This document shows positions 17,232 through 25,439 of a stretch of 64,000 nucleotides of DNA, one piece after another (position 1 is the first letter of the stretch; each line of letters starts with the position of its first letter). Location of the stretch: contig NZ_KQ949088.1 in NCBI RefSeq assembly GCF_001514305.1, positions 155,222 through 219,221 of the forward strand. The letters are read 5' to 3'. This DNA comes from Streptomyces dysideae. GTDB lineage: Bacteria > Actinomycetota > Actinomycetes > Streptomycetales > Streptomycetaceae. The notes beneath the pieces are model-generated. The model ran no database searches. It was not told the DNA's origin and worked only from the letters and a program-made list of their open reading frames with translations. The position numbers and the translations under genes were made by a program.

Positions 17232-17456
17232 TCAGACGTTCAGGCCGAAGCGCGCCGGCTCGATCCCGGCCGCGTCCAGCTCCTCCGTGGTGAACCGCAG
17301 CGGTTGCACGTCCGGCCGCTTGCTGTCACCGAGGGCCCAGGCGTCCTCACCGATACGCGCAAGGGGCACGCATCCCTCCGTGCAGGGGCCGCCGCACGCT
17401 TTCACGAAGGAGGCCCTGTCGATGTCGAGCACGTACAGGTCGGTTCCGTTCTGCAT
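17232..17456 (-). CDS. Small DUF397-like protein
   Basis: This 74-residue protein has the typical closing pattern of DUF397 (ALGDSKRPDVQPLRFTTEEL) but a divergent first half with three cysteines (ACGGPCTEGC). DUF397 proteins accompany XRE-DUF5753 regulators in Streptomyces development loci and are thought to bind or modify their activity. Here it lies 148 bases downstream of a 72-residue protein, within the operon-like run from the XRE gene at 18706. Confidence 0.65.
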   Translation of the reverse strand: MQNGTDLYVLDIDRASFVKACGGPCTEGCVPLARIGEDAWALGDSKRPDVQPLRFTTEELDAAGIEPARFGLNV

Positions 17457-17603
17457 TGCTGCACCTTCCTGTTCAACTGATCGCGGCCATGACTGACCGC
17501 CGCCGCCCTCGTGGGCGGGAGTTCAAAGGGGGGAGAGGGAGCGTCCCTCAGCGACCGGAGCCCTTACCCCGTTCGGCGGAGAAGCTCGAATCAATTCCCC
17601 TGC

Positions 17604-17822
17604 TCATGACGTGTGCACCTCTGCCTGGTGCTTGCGCATCCTTACGTTGCCGTCGGATACGGCGCTGTAGTCCCCCGTGGAGCGGGCGTTTTCGCGGGCC
17701 ACCGATAAGGACAGGCAGTCAGAGCAACCGGATTTCGGCGACGGCTCAAAGGGCGGTTCCGACAGGCACGTCCCCACCGTGGTCGGGGTTTGAGGATCGG
17801 AAGTTCTCTCTTCACTCTCCAT
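17604..17822 (-). CDS. Small hypothetical protein of XRE/DUF397 loci
   Basis: This 72-residue protein has a CSDC pair followed by a helix and the segment DYSAVSDGNVRMRKH. I recall similar short proteins with the SAVSD-NV-RxH pattern beside XRE/DUF397 genes in other streptomycetes, which is why I treat it as real. It starts 32 bases after the stop of the XRE gene. The Cys pair could bind metal; function is unknown. Confidence 0.6.
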   Translation of the reverse strand: MESEERTSDPQTPTTVGTCLSEPPFEPSPKSGCSDCLSLSVARENARSTGDYSAVSDGNVRMRKHQAEVHTS

Positions 17823-17854
17823 GGCGCCATCTTCGACGGCCTATGGATGCGGAA

Positions 17855-18706
17855 CTAGCCCGTTTCCTGTTCTCGCAAAAGGTCGTCGCGGATACCCTCG
17901 ACCAAGCTCCGCATGTCCTCACCGGACATCGCCACCCGTTCGAACCCCTCAAATTTCTCGATGTACAGAGCGACATCTCGGGGATCGGTCACAGCCAACT
18001 CTGCATGGACGGTTTCCACTGTCACCATGCGGTCGTCCTTGATGGAGAAGGAGTGACTGGGGAAGTCCGTCTGCCGCGCGGACAACGGCACAATCCGGAG
18101 GTCAACGCTCGGAAGCCGGGAGACGGAGATGAGCTTGTCGAGCTGCCCGGCCATCATCAGAGGCGGCAGGACCCTCCAGCGGAGGACTGGTTCCGTCACG
18201 ATAAAGCGAAGCTGCCGCCCCGGCTCGTAGAGAATTCTCTGTCTGGCGAGCCTTGCCCCTACGGCACGTGCGAGCTGTTCTTCGCTGAGTTGTTTGCGTC
18301 CCAGGACCGCCTGTACGTACTCCGGCGTCTGCAACAGGCCCGGGACGAGGGCGGGTTGAAAGAGCCGCAGCAGAGTCGTCCTGGCCTCGATCGCCTGAAT
18401 CTGCTGCTGTTTCCGGTGATACCCGAGCCGCTGGTACAGACGCCATGCCGTTGCCTCGGTCGCCGCCGCCCGAGCGACCGACATGTACTCGGCTTTGACG
18501 CCCTCGGACACTCCTATGGCGGTAAGGATGTGCTCCATGTCCACGACGCTCGGCATGACGCTGCCGTTCTCAATCTTGGACAGCTTCGAAGCGGACATGG
18601 CCGCGCCACGGGCGACGGCTTTGGCCTCCTTCCCGGATGCCTGCCGCAGCGCCCGCAGCGCGGATCCCAGCTCAGCTCTGTTCACTCCCCGTGCTGCGCC
18701 CACCAT
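17855..18706 (-). CDS. XRE-family regulator with DUF5753 (WhiJ-like), copy B
   Basis: This 283-residue protein has a helix-turn-helix domain (about 12-70, with SASKLSKIENGSVMPS) followed by the DUF5753 ligand-type domain (about 100-280; FQPALVPGLLQTPEY is the usual signature). Such WhiJ/AbaA-type regulators control development or defence-like functions together with DUF397 partners. The ATG at 18706 overlaps the upstream DUF6879 gene by 25 bases. A GTG at 18685 would instead overlap its stop as GTGA and is equally plausible. Same strand as its neighbours, so co-transcribed. Confidence 0.85.
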   Translation of the reverse strand: MVGAARGVNRAELGSALRALRQASGKEAKAVARGAAMSASKLSKIENGSVMPSVVDMEHILTAIGVSEGVKAEYMSVARAAATEATAWRLYQRLGYHRKQQQIQAIEARTTLLRLFQPALVPGLLQTPEYVQAVLGRKQLSEEQLARAVGARLARQRILYEPGRQLRFIVTEPVLRWRVLPPLMMAGQLDKLISVSRLPSVDLRIVPLSARQTDFPSHSFSIKDDRMVTVETVHAELAVTDPRDVALYIEKFEGFERVAMSGEDMRSLVEGIRDDLLREQETG

Positions 18707-19215
18707 TCCGTGAAGGGCACGGCCTGTGCGAGTGCCGTGTCCCGGTAACCCCGGAATGTGACCAGCTGGTCGTCTTCCTCCAGGAGTTCACTCCCGAGGT
18801 ACTTCCCAGCCCCGTCGTATGCCATGACCCCTGCCACCCGGTCGTCGAACAGCCAGAAGTCGGGCGCATCCGGGATCGGGTTCTCCCACTCAGTGGTGTC
18901 GAGGATGAAGAACTCCTCACCGGCGCTCATGTTCCGGCGGTATCCCCAGGACAGTTCGAACCGGAGGTAGTCTGTCAGCGGGCGCGACAGGACGTGCACG
19001 CGGTACACGCGCTTGCCGGCCGCAGTGGCGTTTCCCACCGTCGTCAGCCATGCGGCTGTCTTGTACGACTCCGGTTGCTCCTCTCCCGCCAGGAACGCTT
19101 GATAGGCGTCGACCCCGCCTGACTGGCTGTAGTCGTCCAGCGTCTCCAGCCGGAAGGCCTCCCGCTCGAACGCGGTGAACCATTCCCCGAGAGAGCGGCT
19201 AGATGAAGTTGCCAC
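18682..19215 (-). CDS. DUF6879-family protein (island copy 2)
   Basis: This 177-residue soluble protein is homologous to the one at 16072-16593 (shared AFRLE, SWGYRRNMSAGE versus SWGVPTNVAAGE, DFWLFDD). It starts with GTG at 19215 with AAAGG seven bases upstream. Its first 17 bases overlap the end of a 57-residue ORF, and its end overlaps the next XRE gene. Function is unknown. Two copies in one island, each following an XRE and a DUF397 gene, suggest a functional set. Confidence 0.78.
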   Translation of the reverse strand: MATSSSRSLGEWFTAFEREAFRLETLDDYSQSGGVDAYQAFLAGEEQPESYKTAAWLTTVGNATAAGKRVYRVHVLSRPLTDYLRFELSWGYRRNMSAGEEFFILDTTEWENPIPDAPDFWLFDDRVAGVMAYDGAGKYLGSELLEEDDQLVTFRGYRDTALAQAVPFTEWWAQHGE

Positions 19216-19372
19216 GGACAGCCTTTCGGATCAGCTCGACGGGGATTTCGACGAGGCCTTCGTGCGCCGGGATCTCTCTGTCGTGGTCGATCAGAATGCC
19301 TCCCTGCACAACGAGGGTCCCGCGGTCGGTGGCATACAGCGTTGGGCACTCACCCTCGTCGCACTCACCCAC
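19199..19372 (-). CDS. 57-residue Cys-motif protein overlapping DUF6879
   Basis: This tiny gene runs from a GTG at 19372 to a TAG at 19199, in a different frame from the DUF6879 gene whose start it overlaps by 17 bases. The product opens with a Cys-x4-Cys pair (C4 and C9 in ECDEGECPT), followed by YATDRGTLVVQGG and a helix ending VELIRKAVRG. I recall similar short proteins (C-x4-CP, TDRGT, VQG) in other Streptomyces XRE loci. The Cys pair and compact size suggest a small metal or partner-binding protein; function is unknown. Confidence 0.6.
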   Translation of the reverse strand: MGECDEGECPTLYATDRGTLVVQGGILIDHDREIPAHEGLVEIPVELIRKAVRGNFI

Positions 19373-19495
19373 ACTCCAGCCGTGTCAGCTGCACCACTGT
19401 GTACTCCTCCTGTCGGGGATCAGTTGTCACAACTGATCGTCCCGACTCCGGCAGAGCTCCTGCAAGGGCCCTTGGTTTCCGTTACTGGAAACCGC

Positions 19496-19678
19496 TCAGC
19501 GGCTCGCGTCCGGCGCGTGCGAGAGGAAGTACACCCAGACAGTGGGCCGGAGGGTGAGGTGCGGACCGGCGGGGGTCTTGGAGTCGCGGATGTGGATAGT
19601 GGTGGGCGTGGCGGCTATCTCCACGCAGTTGGCGGCTTCGGCGCTGTACGTGGACTTCTGCCAGGTGAGTTCGGGCAT
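19496..19678 (-). CDS. DUF397 protein
   Basis: This 60-residue protein has the complete DUF397 pattern: WQKSTYS, NCVEIA, HIRDSK and a closing aromatic pair (VWVYFLSH). It starts 10 bases after the XRE gene stop, the usual arrangement of a WhiJ-like regulator with its small partner. In characterised loci of this type the DUF397 protein modulates the DNA-binding protein. No cofactor site is visible. Confidence 0.88.
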   Translation of the reverse strand: MPELTWQKSTYSAEAANCVEIAATPTTIHIRDSKTPAGPHLTLRPTVWVYFLSHAPDASR

Positions 19679-19688
19679 GGTGGGTTCC

Positions 19689-20540
19689 TCAAAGTTCTGC
19701 GGCGATGCGACGGATGAAGTCGCGGGACTCGGGCTCGGGAAGGGCGCGTGACTCCATGCGGTCCAGTACGGAGCGGTAACGGTTCAACTGAGCTTCCGCG
19801 TCAAGGAATTCGCAGCCGTGGTCGGTGTCCAGGACAACGGTGTCGAGCTGTGGGACGGGGCCGGTCGCGTACGTAATCGGCTGGCCCGAGGCGGGGAAGC
19901 CGGTCTGACCGAAGGGCAGTACCAGCACGGTGACCGTGGGCTGCTCGCTCATCTCGAGTAGGTGATGGAGCTGTGCCTGGGCGACATCCGGACCGCCGAA
20001 GCCCATGCGCAGGGCCGCTTCGTGGACGATGGTCGTGTAGGCGGTCGGGACGTCCTCGAACAGGACAGCCTGGCGCTTCACGCGGTACGAGACACGGTGC
20101 TCGATCTCGTACGGGCGTAGTGGCGGAACGGCTTCCCGCATGGTGGCGCGGGCGTGCTCCGAGGTCTGCAGTAGCCCCGGCATGTGAATGGTGACTGCTA
20201 CGCGCATCGTCGTGGCGTGGTGTTCCAACTCCGCCAGATCAAGGAGGCCGGACGGGAGGTTGTCGCGGTACTCCTCCCACCAGCCCCGCTTGCGGGCACC
20301 CGTCATGTCGGCGAGGGCGTCGACGTACGCCTCGTCGGCACAGCTGTAGTTGCGTGCCAGCGTACGTACGCGATCGGCGCTCACGGCGTACCGCCCGGCC
20401 TCGATGTTGCTGATCCGGGCCTGCGGGGCGCTCAGCAGTCCGGCAGCCGCGGTCGACGTCAGTCCCGCGCGCTCGCGGAGTTTGCGCAGCTCGGCGCCGA
20501 GGCGCTGTTGGCGCAGGGTCGTTGTGGAGGCGGGTGGCAT
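19689..20540 (-). CDS. XRE-family regulator with DUF5753 (WhiJ-like), copy A
   Basis: This 283-residue protein has a helix-turn-helix (about 10-65, with SAPQARISNIEAGRY) and a DUF5753 domain (about 95-280; IHMPGLLQTSEHAR, LPFGQTGFPASG). I chose the ATG at 20540; an in-frame GTG at 20585 adds 15 residues without family character. It heads the minus-strand island and is divergent from the ATPase gene at 20781, so the 240-base gap between them should hold both promoters. Confidence 0.87.
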   Translation of the reverse strand: MPPASTTTLRQQRLGAELRKLRERAGLTSTAAAGLLSAPQARISNIEAGRYAVSADRVRTLARNYSCADEAYVDALADMTGARKRGWWEEYRDNLPSGLLDLAELEHHATTMRVAVTIHMPGLLQTSEHARATMREAVPPLRPYEIEHRVSYRVKRQAVLFEDVPTAYTTIVHEAALRMGFGGPDVAQAQLHHLLEMSEQPTVTVLVLPFGQTGFPASGQPITYATGPVPQLDTVVLDTDHGCEFLDAEAQLNRYRSVLDRMESRALPEPESRDFIRRIAAEL

Positions 20541-20780
20541 GTCGAGTCGTCTCTCTCCTACGCGCGAGTGTGCAACGTCACTCACACGAGTGGTAGTTGG
20601 TAGACCTTCGCGGATTCGATGGAATACCTTCCAATCTCCACGCTACGTTGCACGTGTTGGCCGCTCAACTCCCCTCGCCCGTAAGTCGGAAGCGCACCAA
20701 TCCAGGCAATACCACGGCCCGGAGCGGTAGTTGAGCGAGGCGACCACGTCCCCTTCCCTGCGAGATTTCTGGAGGTTTCC

Positions 20781-21224
20781 ATGCGCACCGTATCCCCGCC
20801 CCACACCTGGGTGTACTCCCTCCGCCTGCCCCACGACCCCCGCGCGGCACGGGTCGCACGCATGACCGTACGGTCAGTACTCGACAGCCACGGCAGGCCC
20901 GAAGTCCTCGACACCGTCGAGCTGTTGATCTCCGAGATGGTGACGAACGCCTACCTGCACACCAGCGGCCCCGCATCCCTCCGTCTGACCGCGCTCGCCG
21001 ACGGACGTCTGCGCGTCGGGGTCTGGGACAGTCACCCCCGCATTCCCGCACCCTTCGGGCGACCGCCCCACGATCACGTCTCGCTCGCCCCGGCGGATGC
21101 CGACGGCGGGCGCGGCCTGCGCCTTGTACAGGAATACGCCGACTGCTGGGGCGGCGTGCCTTTCGGCGATGGCCTCTTCGACCGCCGCGCCGGGAAGCTG
21201 CTCTGGTTCGAGACGAGCGGGTGA
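20781..21224 (+). CDS. ATP-binding anti-sigma-factor-like protein (HATPase)
   Basis: This 147-residue protein is a single GHKL ATPase domain like RsbW or the AbaA-type ORF found beside WhiJ-like regulators. It has an N box (SEMVTNAYLHT), a G1-like loop (VWDSH) and a G2 loop (GGRGLRLV). There is no histidine phospho-acceptor, so it is not a sensor kinase. Start ATG with GGAGG five bases upstream. Divergent orientation to the XRE gene is the classic arrangement; a shared regulatory role is inferred. Confidence 0.85.
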   Translation: MRTVSPPHTWVYSLRLPHDPRAARVARMTVRSVLDSHGRPEVLDTVELLISEMVTNAYLHTSGPASLRLTALADGRLRVGVWDSHPRIPAPFGRPPHDHVSLAPADADGGRGLRLVQEYADCWGGVPFGDGLFDRRAGKLLWFETSG

Positions 21225-21269
21225 ACCTCCCGCCCCATCCCACCCTGCCCCGCCCCGCCGGAGGTGCGG

Positions 21270-21827
21270 TCAGTCCTCGAACCCGTCCGCAATCCTCTTC
21301 TCCCGCAGCTCCATGATCGCCCGCCGCCGTGCCAGCCGATGCGTCCGGCGGATCTGGGCCTCCTGGTAGCGCCGCTTGTCGCGCTCGGTCTCCGGCAGCA
21401 CCGGCGGGACCCGGCGCGGTTTGCCGTCGGCGTCGACGGCGGCGAAGACGAGGTAGGCGGAGCCGACCTGGGTGGCCGGGGTGGACTCGTTCCAGCGTTC
21501 GGCCAGGACCCGTACGCCGACCTCCATGGACGTCCGGCCGGTCCAGTTGACCTGGGCCTTCACATGGACGAGGTCGCCGACGCGGACCGGTTCCAGGAAG
21601 GCCATCTCGTCCATGGACGCGGTGACGGCGGGACCGCCGGAGTGACGGCCGGCCACCGCGCCCGCGGCGTCGTCGACCAGCTTCATGATCACGCCGCCGT
21701 GCACCGTGCCCAGAAGGTTGGTGTCGCTGTGGGTCATGATGTGGCTGAGGGTGGTGCGGGACGCCGAGGTCGGCTTGCCGGGGATATCCGGAGTTTCCGA
21801 TTCCGAAGCTGCGGCCTGGTCTGTCAT
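21270..21827 (-). CDS. Acyl-CoA thioesterase (hotdog fold)
   Basis: This 185-residue protein of the acyl-CoA thioester hydrolase family cleaves acyl-CoA to free acid and CoA. Motifs include NLLGTVHGGVIMKLVDDAAG, with the conserved helix of the hotdog fold, and VRVGDLVHVKAQV. The C-terminal 45 residues are charged and helical. I chose the ATG at 21827, preceded by AAGGTGGAGG; the frame extends 9 codons further without support. The substrate is not identifiable. Confidence 0.9.
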   Translation of the reverse strand: MTDQAAASESETPDIPGKPTSASRTTLSHIMTHSDTNLLGTVHGGVIMKLVDDAAGAVAGRHSGGPAVTASMDEMAFLEPVRVGDLVHVKAQVNWTGRTSMEVGVRVLAERWNESTPATQVGSAYLVFAAVDADGKPRRVPPVLPETERDKRRYQEAQIRRTHRLARRRAIMELREKRIADGFED

Positions 21828-21946
21828 GGCCTCCACCTTATGTCGACCCGACATTCGCGGACTTTGTGTCGGGTTCGCAACAGCCGTGCCCCTTTTTTAC
21901 GCGGACCCTTGTAAGAGACACAGCCCGGCCCTGCACACTGGGGCGC

Positions 21947-23248
21947 ATGAACGATTGGCCCGAGGCATGGTCCGACGACAACCGCGGCAACCGGTACGGA
22001 CGCGGCAGCGCGAGCGCAGAGCCTGAGAGCGCCCGTGTGATGCGCCAGGTCCGGCGGCCCGCCTCGGGCGCGTACGGAGGCGGTCCCAACCCCTCCGCGC
22101 CGCCGTACGGAGGCGGGGTGCCGCCCCAGCCGTCGTACGTCGACGGCCAGGGCCACGGCGGATACGACGACAGTGGCTACAACGACAGCGGCTACAACAC
22201 CGGCCAGGTCTACGGCGGGGGTGGACCTGGCGGCCCCGGCGGTACGAGGATGCGCGAGCCGCGTCCGGCGCCGAACTGGGGGCGCCGTATCAAGCGGACC
22301 GCGATCACGGTCGTGACCGTGATGGCCGTCACCACCATAGGCACCTACTTCTGGGCCGACTCCAAGCTCAACCGCGAGGTCGACCTGTCCAAGGTCATCG
22401 AGCGGCCGGAGGCGGGCGAGGGCACCAACTACCTGATCGTCGGCTCCGACAGCCGTGCGGGTATGTCGGCCGAGGAGAAGAAGAAGCTGCACACCGGGTC
22501 CGCCGAGGGCAAGCGCACGGACTCGATGATGATCCTGCACACCGGCTCCAACGGCCCCACCCTGATCTCGCTGCCGCGCGACTCGGACGTGGAGATCCCG
22601 ACCTTCAAGGGCTCCGAGTCCGGCAAGACGTACCAGGGCACGGGCCGGCACGTGAAGCTCAACGCCGCCTACGCGGAGGACGGCCCCGAACTGCTCGTCC
22701 GTACCGTCGAGTTCAACACCGGTCTGCACATCGACCACTACGTCGAGATCGGCTTCGCCGGTTTCGCGAACATCGTGGACGCGGTCGGCGGCGTCGAGAT
22801 GGACATCCCGCAGGACATCAAGGACACCAAGTCCGGCGCGGACTTCGAGAAGGGCAAGCAGACCCTGAACGGCGAGGAGGCGCTCGCCTTCGTCCGTACG
22901 CGGTACGCGCTGGCGGGCTCCGACCTGGACCGTACGAAGAACCAGCAGAAGTTCCTGTCGGCCCTCGCCAACCAGGTGGCGACCCCGAGCACGGTCCTGA
23001 ACCCCTTCAAGCTGTACCCGACCATGGGCGCGGGCCTGGACTCCCTCATCGTCGACAAGGACATGAGCCTCTTCGGCCTGGCGGACATGTTCTGGTCGAT
23101 GAAGGGCGTCAGCGGCGGCGACGGCAAGTCGATGAACATGCCGATCTCCGGGTCGTCCGGCGGCAACCTCGTCTGGGACAAGGCGATGGTGAAGACGCTG
23201 GTGGAGCAGCTGAAGAACGACGAGACGGTGACCGTTTCGGGCAACTGA
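21947..23248 (+). CDS. LCP-family cell-wall glycopolymer ligase 1
   Basis: LytR-CpsA-Psr proteins move a glycopolymer from its lipid carrier to peptidoglycan outside the cell. This 433-residue member has a long cytoplasmic N-terminus rich in Gly, Tyr and Pro (about 1-110, with repeated YDDSGYN-type units), one membrane helix (about 118-138) and the LCP domain. The domain shows LIVGSDSRAG, ISLPRDSDVEIP, NAAYAEDGPE, IDHYVEIGF, GEEALAFVRTRY and DRTKNQQKFL. It ends after the domain, without LytR_C. ATG at 21947. Confidence 0.93.
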   Translation: MNDWPEAWSDDNRGNRYGRGSASAEPESARVMRQVRRPASGAYGGGPNPSAPPYGGGVPPQPSYVDGQGHGGYDDSGYNDSGYNTGQVYGGGGPGGPGGTRMREPRPAPNWGRRIKRTAITVVTVMAVTTIGTYFWADSKLNREVDLSKVIERPEAGEGTNYLIVGSDSRAGMSAEEKKKLHTGSAEGKRTDSMMILHTGSNGPTLISLPRDSDVEIPTFKGSESGKTYQGTGRHVKLNAAYAEDGPELLVRTVEFNTGLHIDHYVEIGFAGFANIVDAVGGVEMDIPQDIKDTKSGADFEKGKQTLNGEEALAFVRTRYALAGSDLDRTKNQQKFLSALANQVATPSTVLNPFKLYPTMGAGLDSLIVDKDMSLFGLADMFWSMKGVSGGDGKSMNMPISGSSGGNLVWDKAMVKTLVEQLKNDETVTVSGN

Positions 23249-23276
23249 CCAGGGCTGGGCCCGGGCCTGGGAGTTC

Positions 23277-23303
23277 GTGCGGGCGGCACAGTGCGGCCCG
23301 CAC
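23277..23303. terminator. Terminator hairpin
   Basis: An 8-bp GC-rich stem (23277-23284 with 23296-23303) lies between the convergent LCP gene and the amino-acid permease gene. Confidence 0.6.
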
Positions 23304-23329
23304 GGCTCCCGGTGACGTGACAACGACGG

Positions 23330-24736
23330 TCAGCGCGCCCCGACGGCCTCGATCAGCCGCTCCTCTGCGTCCTCACCCGGCGCCACCTTCGGCAGCCGCC
23401 ACAGGAACAGGGCGCCGACCAGCCACCACGCACCGACGATCACCCACTCCGACGGCCAGACCAGGGCGGCCGGCATGCCCGGCAGGTACAGGACGCCCAA
23501 GCCGAGGCTGAGCACCAGCGCGGCGATGCCGACGGCCGGGCCGGCCGGGGTGCGGAACGGGCGTTCCATGGCGGGCTCGCGGCGGCGCAGTACCAGGAAC
23601 GACAGCACCACGACGACGTACGCGACGACGATGTTGATACCGCCCGCGTCGACGAGCCACACCAGCATCGGCCGGCCGAAGAACGGGGCGAGCACGGAGA
23701 GGCCGCCGATGAAGAGGACGGCGTTGCCCGGCGTGCGGTACTTGGGGTGGAGCTTGCCGAACCAGGCGGGGATCATGCGGGACTCGGCCATGGCGTAGAG
23801 GAGTCGGCTGCCGCCGATGAGGAAGGCGTTCCAGCTGGTCAGGATGCCCGCGATACCGCCGATGATCAGAAGGTTGCCCATGGCCTCGCTGTGCCACAGG
23901 GCGGCCATGGCGTCGGCGGCGGCGAGTTCGGACTTGGCGAGGGTGGCGGAGTCGAGGCCGGAGCCCACCGTCAGCATGATCATGACGTACCACGCGGTCG
24001 CGCAGAGCACGGAGATGACCAGCAGCTTGCCCACCAGGCGGTACGGCAGCTTGATCTCGCCGGCGGACTGTGGGATCACGTCGAAGCCGACGAAGAGGAA
24101 GGGCACGGCGACCAGGACCGTGAAGACGCCGTCCATGCCGCCGTTGACCATCGGGTCCATGTTGTCGGTGGAGCCGCCCTTGAACGCGCCGACGAGCAGC
24201 GCGGCGCCCGCGGCGAGCAGGAAGAGCACGGCGACGGTCTGGAAGACGGCGGCGGGGCGGATGCCGATGTAGTTGACGGCGGTGACGGCGATCGCCGCGA
24301 GGACGCCGACGGCGACCCAGCTGGCGTAGACGTCGTAGCCCTGGATGGTCCACATGTGGCCGGCGAGCATGTCCGGGAAGAGGTTGACCATGCTGTGCGG
24401 GAGCGCCACGGCCTCGAAGGCCGCGACCGACACATAGCCGAGGACCATGGCCCACGACGCCACGAAGGCGCCGCGTCCGCCGAGCGCCCGCAGCGCGTAG
24501 TGGTGTTCGCCGCCTGCGTGCGGCATCGCCGAGACCAGTTCGGCGTAGGTGAGGCCGACGAGCGCCACGACGAGCCCGCCGACGACGAGTGCGAGGGCCG
24601 CGCCCACCGGCCCGGCGTCGTTGATGAAGCCGGACGTGAGCACGATCCAGCCGAATCCGATCATGGCTCCGAAGGCCAGTGCGAGGACATCGCCTCTGCC
24701 GAGCACTCTGAGAAATCCGCCGCTGTTGTCCGTCAT
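23330..24736 (-). CDS. APC-family amino-acid permease
   Basis: This 468-residue polytopic membrane protein has about twelve helices. The first, ALAFGAMIGFGWIVLTSGF, shows the GAMIG unwound-helix motif of the amino acid-polyamine-organocation family, and the fifth/sixth region has VGFDVIPQSAGEIK. ATG at 24736. Substrate cannot be assigned. An AT-rich inverted repeat about 100 bases upstream may be its operator. Confidence 0.9.
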   Translation of the reverse strand: MTDNSGGFLRVLGRGDVLALAFGAMIGFGWIVLTSGFINDAGPVGAALALVVGGLVVALVGLTYAELVSAMPHAGGEHHYALRALGGRGAFVASWAMVLGYVSVAAFEAVALPHSMVNLFPDMLAGHMWTIQGYDVYASWVAVGVLAAIAVTAVNYIGIRPAAVFQTVAVLFLLAAGAALLVGAFKGGSTDNMDPMVNGGMDGVFTVLVAVPFLFVGFDVIPQSAGEIKLPYRLVGKLLVISVLCATAWYVMIMLTVGSGLDSATLAKSELAAADAMAALWHSEAMGNLLIIGGIAGILTSWNAFLIGGSRLLYAMAESRMIPAWFGKLHPKYRTPGNAVLFIGGLSVLAPFFGRPMLVWLVDAGGINIVVAYVVVVLSFLVLRRREPAMERPFRTPAGPAVGIAALVLSLGLGVLYLPGMPAALVWPSEWVIVGAWWLVGALFLWRLPKVAPGEDAEERLIEAVGAR

Positions 24737-24836
24737 CCGCCGAGCCTGCCTCTCTGGGGGTGCGCGCATCCGGGGTGCGTGCATCCGGGGGAGACAGCAG
24801 TGGAGCGTATGTCCGAACATGAACGCCAGGATCGAA

Positions 24837-24860
24837 ATGTATAACTAGGATCGTATACAT
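24837..24860. promoter_or_regulatory. AT-rich inverted repeat upstream of the permease
   Basis: ATGTATA (24837-24843) and TATACAT (24854-24860) form a 7-bp inverted repeat with a 10-base spacer; the right arm contains the perfect palindrome GTATAC. Such AT-rich sites are rare in this genome and this one lies about 100 bases before the permease start. A GntR-type or similar repressor site is possible. Confidence 0.45.
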
Positions 24861-24907
24861 ATCCATAATGGCGAAAGCGCTGGTGGGGCGAGGTCCCCCG
24901 GGCATGA

Positions 24908-24935
24908 CCAAGGGCACCCCAAGAGGTGCCCTTGG
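24908..24935. terminator. Terminator hairpin of the copper-protein gene
   Basis: An 11-bp stem (24908-24918 with 24925-24935) and a 6-base loop lie 20 bases downstream of the minus-strand Cys-rich gene. Confidence 0.8.
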
Positions 24936-24955
24936 AAACACTGGGACGAGATCCG

Positions 24956-25318
24956 TCACATCGTGGCGCCCGCCATCGCGCGGCAGGACTCGGCACAACG
25001 GCGACACGCCTCGGCGCAGCGCATCATCTGCGGGTCGTCCGGCATGGACATACACGCCTCGGCGCACATCTCACACGCCTTGGCGCACATCGCGCACATC
25101 TCGGTCGACATCGGCGAGCGGCGCATCATCATGTCCGCACACATACGCGTGGTCTCGGCGCAGTCCATGAGCGTCCGCATGATCTGCATCTGGGCCTGGC
25201 CACCCAGCTGCATGCAGGAACTCATGGTCTCCTCGCACACACTGTGGCAGGACATGCACGCCTCGACGCAGTCCTGCATCGCCTTGCTCATCGCGGTCAT
25301 GGTTCCCTGCTGGGGCAT
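24956..25318 (-). CDS. Cys/Met-rich four-helix-bundle copper-storage-like protein
   Basis: This 120-residue protein has 16 cysteines and 24 methionines, mostly in CxxxC patterns (DCVEACMSCHSVC, EMCAMCAKACEMCAEAC, RCAEACRRCAESC). This matches the four-helix-bundle copper storage proteins (Csp; DUF326 type), in which Cys lining the bundle binds many Cu(I) ions. There is no signal peptide, so it resembles the cytosolic Csp3 type. ATG at 25318 with AGGAGG upstream; an open frame continues to 25513 but is remnant DNA. The unusual Met content could widen metal binding. A copper role is inferred from family. Confidence 0.85.
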   Translation of the reverse strand: MPQQGTMTAMSKAMQDCVEACMSCHSVCEETMSSCMQLGGQAQMQIMRTLMDCAETTRMCADMMMRRSPMSTEMCAMCAKACEMCAEACMSMPDDPQMMRCAEACRRCAESCRAMAGATM

Positions 25319-25439
25319 GGCTCCTCCTGGGGGGGGTGCGGGAGCCCGGGCGGGCCCCGTGCCCTTCCGTCCTACGCCCGCCCGCGGCTCCGCGCCATCC
25401 GGCGGACGCCGGTAATCCGGTTCAGGGCCCCGCGGCCGA

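Noticed and set aside
17604..17822. Treating the 72-residue frame as chance
   Set aside because: I considered dismissing it, but the CSDC pair and SAVSD-NV-RxH end match small proteins of the same locus type, so it was kept with moderate confidence.
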